This document shows, piece by piece, positions 15,684-24,108 of a DNA stretch of 64,000 nt. Origin of the DNA: Xylanimonas oleitrophica (GTDB taxonomy: Bacteria; Actinomycetota; Actinomycetes; Actinomycetales; Cellulomonadaceae). The stretch is taken from positions 79,015-143,014 of the forward strand of contig NZ_QKWH01000006.1 of NCBI RefSeq assembly GCF_003244315.1, in the 5' to 3' direction. Every line of letters begins with the position of its first letter. Position 1 is the first letter of the stretch. Position numbers and translations under genes: made by a program. Below the pieces are notes generated by a model, which saw only the letters and a program-made list of their open reading frames with translations, did not search any database and was not told the DNA's origin.

Positions 15684-18319
15684 CGGTGCACCTCCGGCTC
15701 GACGACGGCCTCGACCCACTCCTCGGTGACGGGCCCGGGGTGCTGGTCCACGACCCGGCCGTCGCGGTCGACGAGGTAGGTGACGGGCAGGCCGCGCATG
15801 CCCCAGCCCACCGCCTTCGTGCCTTCGAGGTCCACCACGCTGGGCCAGTCCATGCCGGTCTCGGCGGCGAAGTCGCGGGCGGAGCCGGGCAGGTCGCGCA
15901 CGTTGATGCCGAGCACCTCCAGGCCGTGGGGGCCGAGGTCGTCGCGGGCCTGCGCGATGACGGGCATCTCGTCGCGGCAGGGTGCGCACCAGGAGGCCCA
16001 GGCGGAGACGAGCACGACGGAGCCGCGCAGGTCGGCGACGTCCCGGGGCGTGCCGTCGAGGTCGGTGCCGGCGAGGGGAGGGGCGGGGCGCGGTTCGTCC
16101 TGCGGGGCTGCGCACCCGGCGAGCGCCGTGCCGGCGAGGGTGGTGGCGAGCAGGGGGCCGAGGGCCCGGGGTGCGGGCGTCCGGGGGCGCCGTCCGGGGT
16201 GTGCGGGGGAGGGCGACGGGGCGTGCGACGCCGTCCGCCCGGCGCCCGCGGTGACGCTGGCGGGGTGGGCGGGGGTGCTCGGCCGCCCCTCCCGGCCGCG
16301 CTGCTCGGCAGGCCGTCGACGGCGTCGCCCCGGGGGGAGCCTGCGCAGCGGCACCACGGCGAGCAGGCCCCCGACGACGGCGAGCACCCCGCCCGTCCAC
16401 AGCCACCCGGTGAGCGGGGTGACGGCGAGGCGCACGGTGGCGGTGCCGGCCTCGGGGTCGGCGTCGAGGAGGGTCACGTAGACGTCGTCCACAGGCCCGG
16501 TGCGGATCGCGGGGCCGGCGAGCATGGCGGCGTCGTCGGGGTACCAGCGCAGCTGGGGGCGCACGGTGCCCGCCAGCTCGCCGTCCCGCCCGAGCAGCAG
16601 CTCTGCCTCGGCCACCTCGTGACCGTGCGCCTGGCGCCGGGTGATCTCGACGAGGGTCACGGTGGTGCCCTGGGCGGCCACCGTGCCGCCGGGCGGGAGC
16701 ACGGCCTCGCGCACGGCCCCGTGGCTGCCGGCGAGCACGGCCACCGCGGCGAGCGCGACGCCCACGTGGGCCAGCCACGACCCGCAGGTGCGCAGGTCGT
16801 TCCGGCCGCGGCCGGCGGGGAGCCCGCCCACGGCCACCGCGGCGGCGAGCCCGGCGACGACGGCCAGCCACGGGTCACGCACCAGCAGCCCGACGGCGCA
16901 GCACACGGCCGCCGCGGCGAGCGCGGCGGGGAGCACGGGGGGAGCGGTGCGCCGTCGGGCGAGCCAGGGTGCCGCCGTCATGAGCACCAGGAGCAGCAGC
17001 GCGAACGGTGCCAGGGTGCGCTGGTACCAGGGCGGCCCCACCGAGACGCGCTCCCCGGTGAGCAGGAGCAGCGCGGTGGGCAGCAGCGTGCCGACGGCGA
17101 CGATCGCGAGCACGACGACGAGCAGCGCACGCTGCGCTTCCAGGGCGCCGGCGCGCAGGCCGGCCCAGCGGGACGGGCCAGGGGACCGGGTCGCGCTCGC
17201 CGTCGGCCGCCGGCGCAGGAGCAGCACCAGCCAGGGCAGCAGCACGGCGGCGAGCACGCCGGCCAGCAGCGGGCCGAGCGTCGAGGCGGTGAACGCGTGG
17301 ACGGACTCGACCGTGCCGGAGCGTGTGACGAGCTGTGCCAGCACCACCAGCACGAACCCGGTGCCCGCGAGCGCCACGGTCCACGCCTGCCACCGCCCGG
17401 CACGGGTGCGGGGCCCGACGGCGTGCAGCAGCGCCGTCGCCGCGAGCCAGGGGAGCAGGGAGGCGTTCTCCACGGGGTCCCACGCCCAGTAGCCGCCCCA
17501 GCCGAGCACGGCGTACGACCACCACGCGCCGAGCCCGATGCCGGCCGTGAGGGCGCACCATGCGCCGAGCGTCCAGGCGCGCACCTGTGCGTACAGCGCC
17601 GTGCCAGAACCCGCTCGTGGAGGACCGGGCGCCGGTGGTGACGCGGCGGGGGGCCGGTTCGTGCGCCGGCCCACGAGCGCCGCCACCGAGAGCGCGTACG
17701 GCACGGCGAGGGCCGCGAACCCCGCGTACAGGAGCGGCGGGTGCAGCCCCATGGCGACGTGGTCGCGCAGCAGGGGGCTGGGCCGCCCGCCACCGGAGCC
17801 GGCCGTGAACGGGGACCCCACCAGGGTCACGACGGCGAAGACCGCGACCAGGGCGCCGAGCACGCCGAGCGCCGCCGCGTCCGTGCCCCGTCCGGGCACC
17901 TGCGAGCGGGCGAGCACGAGCAGGGCCACCCCGGTGAGCGCGAGCAGCCACAGCAGCAGCGACCCTTCCAGCGCCGACCACATGGCGGTGACGCGGTAGT
18001 AGAGCGGCATGTCGGACCCGGCCACCCGCTCGACGTACGGCCACGCGACGTCCTGCCGCACGAGCGCGACCTGCAGGAGCGTCACGGCGGCGGCCACGAG
18101 CGCGCCGCAGGCCACCAGCGCCACGGTCCCGGCCCGCGCGGCGCCCGCACCTGCGCCGCGACGCCGGCCGGGAGGCGGGTGGGTCCCGGTCCCGGTCTCC
18201 TGCCCGGTGCCACCGCGGCCGGCGGCGCGTGCCGCCAGGGCCCAGGCCGCGGCGGCCACCAGCGCGGCGCCGAGGGCGAGGGCGAGCAGCACCGTGCCGG
18301 CCACCATGCCTGCGGTCAC
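15680..18319 (-). CDS. ccmF: CcmF haem lyase fused to CcmG/ResA-type thioredoxin
   Basis: 879 residues in one uninterrupted frame. Residues 1-690 are CcmF: many membrane helices, the WWD segment GWGGYWAWDPVENASLLPWL (about 273-292) and conserved His in periplasmic loops. A basic, Pro-rich linker leads to a hydrophobic stretch with a lipobox-like LAGTALAGC (about 720-737). A thioredoxin domain follows with the active site WASWCAPC (about 774-781) and the cis-Pro loop GLPVTYLVD. In other bacteria CcmG is a separate gene. I found no GTG, ATG or ribosome site near the lipobox; the candidate Val there is a GTC codon, so a true fusion is favoured. ATGA overlap with CcmE. Confidence 0.87.
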   Translation of the reverse strand: MTAGMVAGTVLLALALGAALVAAAAWALAARAAGRGGTGQETGTGTHPPPGRRRGAGAGAARAGTVALVACGALVAAAVTLLQVALVRQDVAWPYVERVAGSDMPLYYRVTAMWSALEGSLLLWLLALTGVALLVLARSQVPGRGTDAAALGVLGALVAVFAVVTLVGSPFTAGSGGGRPSPLLRDHVAMGLHPPLLYAGFAALAVPYALSVAALVGRRTNRPPAASPPAPGPPRAGSGTALYAQVRAWTLGAWCALTAGIGLGAWWSYAVLGWGGYWAWDPVENASLLPWLAATALLHAVGPRTRAGRWQAWTVALAGTGFVLVVLAQLVTRSGTVESVHAFTASTLGPLLAGVLAAVLLPWLVLLLRRRPTASATRSPGPSRWAGLRAGALEAQRALLVVVLAIVAVGTLLPTALLLLTGERVSVGPPWYQRTLAPFALLLLVLMTAAPWLARRRTAPPVLPAALAAAAVCCAVGLLVRDPWLAVVAGLAAAVAVGGLPAGRGRNDLRTCGSWLAHVGVALAAVAVLAGSHGAVREAVLPPGGTVAAQGTTVTLVEITRRQAHGHEVAEAELLLGRDGELAGTVRPQLRWYPDDAAMLAGPAIRTGPVDDVYVTLLDADPEAGTATVRLAVTPLTGWLWTGGVLAVVGGLLAVVPLRRLPPGRRRRRPAEQRGREGRPSTPAHPASVTAGAGRTASHAPSPSPAHPGRRPRTPAPRALGPLLATTLAGTALAGCAAPQDEPRPAPPLAGTDLDGTPRDVADLRGSVVLVSAWASWCAPCRDEMPVIAQARDDLGPHGLEVLGINVRDLPGSARDFAAETGMDWPSVVDLEGTKAVGWGMRGLPVTYLVDRDGRVVDQHPGPVTEEWVEAVVEPEVHR

Positions 18320-18708
18320 GGTGCGGCCTCCGGGGCCCGGTACTCGTTGGAGTGGCGCAGCAGCACGGTGCGGGCCTCGAGCTCACGGCCCGCGAGCGTC
18401 CCCTCGACCACGGCCCCCTCGCCCTCGCGCACGGTGCTCGGCAGGGAGCCGGTGTAGCGGACGGTGACGTCGGTGGCGCCGTCGGTGAGCACGAACGAGG
18501 CGGCACGGTCCGCCTGCTCGACGGTGCCGGGCACCACCATGCCGCCCAGCCGCACGTCGCGCTGCACCGCGCTGTGGTCGACGAGCTCGCTGGGCGTGCC
18601 GTAGTAGGTGAGGCCGTCGCGCGACGCGGACGCCACGATCGCGACGACGCCGGCCACGGCCGCCGCCAGCACGCCCCACGCGACGGTGCGGCGCCGCGCC
18701 GTGCTCAC
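18316..18708 (-). CDS. ccmE: CcmE haem chaperone
   Basis: 130 residues. An N-terminal membrane anchor (about 8-28) is followed by the OB-fold domain (YYGTPSELV, VRLGGMVVPGTV, VRYTGSLP). The C-terminal LLRHSNEYRAPE contains the haem-binding His (about 119) and the conserved Tyr (about 123). CcmE carries haem covalently from CcmC to the CcmF lyase. GTG start overlapping the ccmC stop by four bases; ATGA overlap into ccmF. Presence of CcmE identifies a System I pathway. Confidence 0.9.
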   Translation of the reverse strand: MSTARRRTVAWGVLAAAVAGVVAIVASASRDGLTYYGTPSELVDHSAVQRDVRLGGMVVPGTVEQADRAASFVLTDGATDVTVRYTGSLPSTVREGEGAVVEGTLAGRELEARTVLLRHSNEYRAPEAAP

Positions 18709-19541
18709 GGCCGCCCCAGGGCCGAACCGGCGTCCCTGCCGGTCGTGGCGGCAGCGGTGGCGGCCCGTGCCTCGGCGGGCGCACCGCCCGCGGCGCGGCC
18801 CGGCCCGCCGTCGGGCACCCCGCCCGCCCCCCGCAGGCGCCGCACCCGCACCGTCACGGCGAGCGTCGCCGCCAGGGTGGCGGCGGCCACGGACACCACG
18901 AGAGCGGCGGCCATGGCGGGGTCGAGGGGCGCCCCGGCGCCCGGCGCCAGCACGGTGGGCGGCTGGTGCAGGGTGCGCCACCACACCACGGACAGGTGCA
19001 CCACGGGCACGACGGCGAACCCGCCGACGCCGACGGCGCTCGCGGTCCGCCGCCCACGGCGGCCGGTGGCGGCGGCGAGCGCGGCGAGGAAGGCGACGTA
19101 CACGAGCCCCATGGCCACGGTGGAGGTGACGCGGGCGTCCCACACCCACCACGTGCCCCAGGTGAGAGCACCCCAGACGCTGCCGGTGAGCAGGGTGAGG
19201 GCGGTGAGGACGACGCCCGTCTCGGCTGCGGCGCGAGCCACCAGCAGGGGGCGGCGCACGTCGGCGAGGACCGTGGGGAGGCTGGTGGCGAGCACGACGG
19301 CGAAGCACAGGTAGGCCGTCCAGGCGGCGGGCACGTGCAGGTACATCCAGCGCTGTGCCTGGCCCTGGACGGCGTCGGGCGGTGCGGTCAGGGCGAGCGC
19401 CAGCGCGACGGCGGCGGTCGACCCGGCGAGGACGCCGAGGGCGCGCACCGCGCGCCGCCGGTGTGAGCGGGTGCTGGCGGCCGGCGGTCCGACCGGAGCG
19501 GAGCCTGAGGCCCCGGCGGGGCGGTGGGGGTCCGGGGTCAC
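18705..19541 (-). CDS. ccmC: CcmC haem-handling protein
   Basis: 278 residues, six predicted membrane spans and the tryptophan-rich haem site GTWWVWDARVTS (about 120-131) with flanking periplasmic His residues (YLHVPAAW; HLSVVWWRTLHQPP). CcmC loads haem onto CcmE. I chose the GTG at 19541 rather than 19547 because GGAGG lies seven bases before it and it overlaps the upstream stop as GTGA. No ccmA, ccmB or ccmD is found in the run. Confidence 0.9.
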   Translation of the reverse strand: MTPDPHRPAGASGSAPVGPPAASTRSHRRRAVRALGVLAGSTAAVALALALTAPPDAVQGQAQRWMYLHVPAAWTAYLCFAVVLATSLPTVLADVRRPLLVARAAAETGVVLTALTLLTGSVWGALTWGTWWVWDARVTSTVAMGLVYVAFLAALAAATGRRGRRTASAVGVGGFAVVPVVHLSVVWWRTLHQPPTVLAPGAGAPLDPAMAAALVVSVAAATLAATLAVTVRVRRLRGAGGVPDGGPGRAAGGAPAEARAATAAATTGRDAGSALGRP

Positions 19542-19975
19542 GGGCACACCTCCAGCACGAGCGGGTTCACGGCGATGAGCACGATGCCCGCGCCGAACGC
19601 GACGGCGAGCATGACGCCGAGCAGGCCGCAGAACGCCTGCAGCGGCCGGCCGCCGTCGGCGCGGGCGTGGCGCACGGTGCGCAGGGCGACCAGGCCGGCC
19701 GCCACGGTCAGGAGCAGCAGCACCGCGTCGGTGGCGAGGATGACGGCGCCCACCCCGGCGGAGGGGGCGGGGGCGCCGTTGCTGGCGTAGGCCGTGCAGG
19801 TGAAGTCCTGCACCACGTAGGAGAGGCCGAGCGCCGCGACCCAGGCGACGGGCGGCACGATCACGGCGGTGACGGCCGCGCGGGTGCCGCGCGGCGTGCT
19901 GCGGCCCGTGTGCTCGGCGGAGACCCGCCCGCCGGTCGCGAGCTCGGCGGGCGTGGTGCCGTGGGTCTCGTCCAT
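19538..19975 (-). CDS. Small four-helix membrane protein of the oxidase operon
   Basis: 145 residues, not a family I can name. Four predicted membrane segments lie at about 33-52, 68-92 and 110-135, with a cysteine in each periplasmic part (VQDFTCTAY and LEVCP at the C-terminus). The ATG overlaps the oxidase subunit I stop by one base (TGATG) and the stop overlaps ccmC by four. Its position suggests a small oxidase subunit or assembly factor. Confidence 0.7.
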   Translation of the reverse strand: MDETHGTTPAELATGGRVSAEHTGRSTPRGTRAAVTAVIVPPVAWVAALGLSYVVQDFTCTAYASNGAPAPSAGVGAVILATDAVLLLLTVAAGLVALRTVRHARADGGRPLQAFCGLLGVMLAVAFGAGIVLIAVNPLVLEVCP

Positions 19976-22509
19976 CAGCTGATCACCGCCGGGAGCAGGT
20001 CGGTGGTGACCCAGGTGATGGCCCACACCAGCACCACGCAGCCCCACAGGAGCGCGGAGTTCTGCAGCATCAGGCGCACGCGCACGTCGCGCTCGTGGCG
20101 CAGCCGGGCCATGACGGCGGCCACCGTGAGCCCCAGCCCCATGAGCACCGCCAGGGCGAGGGAGGCGAGCATGGTGAGCACGCCGGAGCCGTACGCGTGG
20201 CCGGTGGGGTCGACGTCGCCCACCGCCCAGGTCACGCCGAGGAGCACCAGGGCCGCGACCCCGGCCAGCAGGGTGAGTCCCGCCGACGCCAGGTGAGCCG
20301 CCCGTGCCACGGGCGGGGCGTCGTGGGCGTGCCGGCCCTGGCGGGACCCCCACCAGGCGGCCGCGACGGCAGCGGCCAGCGCGACGCCGGTGGCTGCCGT
20401 GAGCCACGGCTGGTCGAGGGTGCGCCCCGGCGGCCACACGGGGGCGTGCACCTGCAGGTACAGCATGCAGAACGCCAGCGTGGTGGCCCCGACGAGCAGC
20501 ACCGTGCCGGCGCCGACCGCACCCCACCAGCCCGGGGAACGGGGGCCGGGAGCCTCCACCAGGTAGGTGCCGCCGATGGGCTCGCGGGCCTCGGCCTGCC
20601 CCAGCTCGCGCTCGTTGACCACGCCCCACGCCACGAGGCCCCCGACCACCAGCACCGCCCCCACGACCACCACGGCCGTCACCTCGACGAGGATGCCGGC
20701 GGCGATGACCGCGAGCCCGAGCGCGGGGACCAGCGGCAGCACGGTGGGGCTGGCCTGCACGGCGGCGGTGTCCGGGCGGGCGCCCAGCACCGTGGTGAAC
20801 GGTGTGGCCCGTACCCCGGTCGGGGCGTGGTCGAACGCGGCCGCCATGCGGTGCGCCTCGGGGTCGTCCGCCGGGACAGCCGGGTTCCACAGGGGCGTGC
20901 GGCTGGAGACCACGGGGATCCGCGGGAAGTTCGAGCTCCCCGGAGGGGAGGCGGTGGCCCACTCCAGGGTGTCGGCCTGCCACGGGTCGGCGGGTGCCCT
21001 CTCGCCCCGGCGGGCGGCCCGCACCAGGGTGGCGGCTGCCAGCACCATGCCGGCGGCGAACACGAACGCCCCCACGGTGGACAGCAGGTTCACGAACCCG
21101 ATGCCCATCGACTCGTCGTAGGTGAACACGCGGCGCGGCATGCCCCACATGCCCGTCAGGTGCATGGGGAAGAACGTGAGGTGGAACCCGGCGAACGCGA
21201 GCCAGAAGCTGATGACGCCCAGGCGGTGGGAGGGCATGCGGCCCGTCATCTTGGGCCACCAGTGGAACAGCCCCGCCAGCACCGGGAAGAGCATCCCGCC
21301 GATGATCACGTAGTGGAAGTGGGCCACCACGAAGTAGGAGTCGTGCACCTGGGCGTCGAACGGGGCCGAGGCCACCATGACGCCCGTGATGCCGCCGGCC
21401 ACGAACGTGAACAGGAAGCCCAGCGAGAACAGCATGGGCACCGTCAGGCGAGGGCGGCCCTCCCACATCGTCACCAGCCACGCCACCACCTGGACGCCGC
21501 TGGCCACCGCGATCGACATGCTCGCCGCCGTGAAGAACGACAGCGTCACCGGCGGCAGGCCCGTGGTGTACATGTGGTGCACCCACAGGCCCAGGCTCAT
21601 GATCGCCGTCACCACGACGGCCGCGACCACGAACGGGTAGGCCACCAGGCGGCGGCGGGAGTGCACCGGCACGACCTGGCTGATGATCGCCGCCCCGGGC
21701 AGGAACATCACGTAGACCTCGGGGTGGCCGAAGATCCAGAACAGGTGCTGCCACAGCAGGGGGTCGCCGCCCCGGGCAGGCTCGAAGAAGGCCGTACCCA
21801 CGTTCCGGTCCAGCTCCAGCAGCAGGGAACCCACCAGGAGCGGCACGAACGCCACGATGATGAGCAGGGCGACGCACAGCATCGTCCACGCGAAGATCGG
21901 CATCCGGTCGAGCGACATCCCCGGCGCCCGCATCTTCAGCACCGCGACGATGATCTCCAGGGCCGCGCCGATCGCTGCGAGCTCGGCCAGCGCCAGGCCG
22001 AACAGCCAGATGTCCATGCCCTTGTCGGAGAACTCGGCCCCCGAGAGCGGCACGTACGCGAACCACCCGGCATCGGGCACCAGGTCCACCAGGAAGCTGG
22101 AGTACAGGATGATCCCGGCCAGCAGGTAGCACCAGTAGTTGAAGACGTTGTACCGCGCGAACGGCATGTCCCGCGCCCCGATCTGCAGGGGCAGCAGGTA
22201 GGCGGCCAGGCCCTCCAGGAACGGCACCGCGAACAGGAACATCATCGTGGTGCCGTGCATGGTGAACAGCTCGTTGTACGCCTGGGGAGACAGCACCGAC
22301 TGCTCCGGCTGGGCGAGCTGCACCCGCAGAAAAAGAGCCTCCAGGCCCCCGACGAAGAAGAACACGAACGCCGTGACCATGTAGCGCGCACCCACGGACT
22401 TGTGCTGCACCGAGGTGAAGAACCCCCGCAGCCCGCGCGGGTTGTGCCACGTCTCCTCGAACTGCGCCTCCGCGCGGGGCTGGGGCGGGTGCTGCTCCGT
22501 CGTCGTCAT
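19975..22509 (-). CDS. ctaD: Cytochrome c oxidase subunit I fused to subunit III-like domain
   Basis: 844 residues. Residues 1-560 are COX1, with the low-spin haem ligand in LFTMHGTTMMFL (His85), the cross-linked His-Tyr pair HPEVY (262-266), CuB ligands HH (311-312) and haem ligands in AHFHYV (397-399). Residues about 590-844 hold roughly seven membrane spans like COX3, as in CaaB/CtaDE-type fusions. Together with the cytochrome-c-bearing subunit II encoded upstream this is a caa3-type, proton-pumping oxidase. ATG start, 16 bases after the subunit II stop, with a weak ribosome site. Confidence 0.93.
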   Translation of the reverse strand: MTTTEQHPPQPRAEAQFEETWHNPRGLRGFFTSVQHKSVGARYMVTAFVFFFVGGLEALFLRVQLAQPEQSVLSPQAYNELFTMHGTTMMFLFAVPFLEGLAAYLLPLQIGARDMPFARYNVFNYWCYLLAGIILYSSFLVDLVPDAGWFAYVPLSGAEFSDKGMDIWLFGLALAELAAIGAALEIIVAVLKMRAPGMSLDRMPIFAWTMLCVALLIIVAFVPLLVGSLLLELDRNVGTAFFEPARGGDPLLWQHLFWIFGHPEVYVMFLPGAAIISQVVPVHSRRRLVAYPFVVAAVVVTAIMSLGLWVHHMYTTGLPPVTLSFFTAASMSIAVASGVQVVAWLVTMWEGRPRLTVPMLFSLGFLFTFVAGGITGVMVASAPFDAQVHDSYFVVAHFHYVIIGGMLFPVLAGLFHWWPKMTGRMPSHRLGVISFWLAFAGFHLTFFPMHLTGMWGMPRRVFTYDESMGIGFVNLLSTVGAFVFAAGMVLAAATLVRAARRGERAPADPWQADTLEWATASPPGSSNFPRIPVVSSRTPLWNPAVPADDPEAHRMAAAFDHAPTGVRATPFTTVLGARPDTAAVQASPTVLPLVPALGLAVIAAGILVEVTAVVVVGAVLVVGGLVAWGVVNERELGQAEAREPIGGTYLVEAPGPRSPGWWGAVGAGTVLLVGATTLAFCMLYLQVHAPVWPPGRTLDQPWLTAATGVALAAAVAAAWWGSRQGRHAHDAPPVARAAHLASAGLTLLAGVAALVLLGVTWAVGDVDPTGHAYGSGVLTMLASLALAVLMGLGLTVAAVMARLRHERDVRVRLMLQNSALLWGCVVLVWAITWVTTDLLPAVIS

Positions 22510-22525
22510 CAGGCCCAGCCGCCCC

Positions 22526-23593
22526 TCACTCCAGGCTCTCCAGGTAGTCGAGCATCGCCTCGAGCTCCTCGCCGGCGACGTCGGTGCCCGGCATCGCGTT
22601 GCCGGGCTTGACCGCTTGCGGGTCCACGATCCAGCGGGCGAGGCTCTCGCGGTCGTTGGGGAGGACGCCGGCCCCGATGGTCTGGCGGCTGGCGAAGTGG
22701 GTGAGGTCGGGGCCCATGGTTCCGGTCGCCTCCGTCCCGGCCACCGCGTGGCAGTACACGCAGGACGACGACATGAACACCTCGCGGCCCCGCACCACCT
22801 GCGGGTCCTGGTCGCCCGCGTCAGGGTCGGCCGGGTCGCCGGGCTCCCCGCCCGCGCCCGGGTCCTCCGCCGGCAGGGACTGTGCCTCGAGCCAGCCGTC
22901 GAACTCCTCCGGCTCGTGCGCGACGACGACGAACCGCATCCACGCGTGCTGGAGGCCGCAGTACTCGGCGCACTGCCCCCAGTAGGTGCCCGGCTCCTGG
23001 GCGTTGATCGTCATGACGGTGGTGCGGCCGGGGTTGAGGTCGACCTTGCCGCTGAGCTGCGGCACCCACAGGCTGTGGATGACGTCGGACGCCGTCATCT
23101 CCAGGCGCACCACCTCGCCCACGGGCACGTGGATCTCGTTGGCCGTGACCACCCCGTCCTCCGGGTAGCGCACCTCCCACCAGAACTGGTGGCCCGCCAC
23201 CTCCACGACCGTGCCGGCGTCCTCGCCCTGCCCGCCCGTGTCGCGCATGACGAGCACCGAGTCGGCCATGACCCACGTGATGATCAGCGCCGGGACCAGC
23301 GCTCCGCCCACGGCGACCACCACGTGCCCGCGCCCCCGCGGCTCGTCCTCCCGGTGCGCCCGGCGGCGGCGGAGCACCGCGCCCAGCGTGAAGCCCATGA
23401 CCACCAGCCACACCACAGAGCCGAGCAGCAGGAGCATCTGCCAGTGGCTGTCCACCCGGCTGGCGTCCGCGCCCGACGGCGAGAACATCGACATCGGCCG
23501 GTCCGCGCCGGAGCAGGCCGCCAGGGAGGTCACCGTCAGCGCCCCCACCGCCGCCCCCACCGCCGTCCTCGCCGCGGCGCGCGCCCCGCTCAC
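22526..23593 (-). CDS. ctaC: Cytochrome c oxidase subunit II with C-terminal cytochrome c domain (caa3 type)
   Basis: 355 residues. Lipoprotein signal with LAAC (Cys27), two membrane helices (about 52-76 and 92-115), then the CuA domain: His173, and Cys208, Glu210, Cys212, His216 and Met219 in GQCAEYCGLQHAWM. After an acidic Pro-rich linker comes a class I cytochrome c domain with CVYCH (278-282) and an axial Met in GNAMPG. This is the only CxxCH protein I see in the window and so the obvious client of the ccm genes. GTG start overlaps the upstream stop. Confidence 0.93.
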   Translation of the reverse strand: MSGARAAARTAVGAAVGALTVTSLAACSGADRPMSMFSPSGADASRVDSHWQMLLLLGSVVWLVVMGFTLGAVLRRRRAHREDEPRGRGHVVVAVGGALVPALIITWVMADSVLVMRDTGGQGEDAGTVVEVAGHQFWWEVRYPEDGVVTANEIHVPVGEVVRLEMTASDVIHSLWVPQLSGKVDLNPGRTTVMTINAQEPGTYWGQCAEYCGLQHAWMRFVVVAHEPEEFDGWLEAQSLPAEDPGAGGEPGDPADPDAGDQDPQVVRGREVFMSSSCVYCHAVAGTEATGTMGPDLTHFASRQTIGAGVLPNDRESLARWIVDPQAVKPGNAMPGTDVAGEELEAMLDYLESLE

Positions 23594-24108
23594 GGCTCCT
23601 CCTCCCCGGGGGTGGCCCCGGGCGTCGCACCGCCCGGCGTCGTGCCACCGGGCGTCGAGTCGCCCGGGGCCGGGCCGCCCGGCGTCGGGCCGCCCGGCAC
23701 CCCTGCCGGCGCGGTGCCTCCCGGGGCGGCGTCCTCGGACACGCGCAGGCTGCCGATCATCTGCGTGCCGTGCCCCTGCGTCAGCGACTCGTAGAGGTAC
23801 TCGCCCGGCACCTCCAGGCGCACCGCGTACGTGACGCCCTCGGAGAGGCGGCCGGAGTCGAACGGCTCCGCCCCCGGCGGCAGCACCGGCTCGCCGTCGG
23901 CGTCCTGCGCCGTGGTGACCGTCTGCGGCAGAAGGTCCTTGTTGACGAACCGCACCTCCGTGCCCGGCGGCACGTCCAGGGCCACCGGGTCGAACCCGTT
24001 CGACGTGATCTCCACCTGGACCGGAGGCGGAGCGTCCGGGTCAGCGCAGGCGCCCGTCAGGGCCGAGGCGGCCAGCACGACGGCGGCCGCACCGGCCCGC
24101 CGGCTCAC
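23590..24108 (-). CDS. Cupredoxin-like lipoprotein lacking the type 1 copper cysteine
   Basis: 172 residues. Lipobox ALTGAC (Cys about 20). The beta-barrel shows the cupredoxin pattern (VPPGTEVRFVNKD, VPGEYLYES), but the usual first His is Gln (LLPQTV) and the usual Cys is missing from YESLTQGHGTQMIGSL, where only His and Met remain. Type 1 copper and blue-copper electron transfer are therefore unlikely; a copper-chaperone or structural role is possible. The C-terminal 40 residues are low-complexity Pro-Gly-Gly/Thr repeats. It overlaps both neighbours by four bases. Confidence 0.78.
   Translation of the reverse strand: MSRRAGAAAVVLAASALTGACADPDAPPPVQVEITSNGFDPVALDVPPGTEVRFVNKDLLPQTVTTAQDADGEPVLPPGAEPFDSGRLSEGVTYAVRLEVPGEYLYESLTQGHGTQMIGSLRVSEDAAPGGTAPAGVPGGPTPGGPAPGDSTPGGTTPGGATPGATPGEEEP

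Noticed and set aside
16200..16380. Internal start that would separate CcmG from CcmF
   Set aside because: The Val codon next to the lipobox is GTC, and the in-frame GTG codons near 16360 are far from the lipobox and lack a ribosome site.
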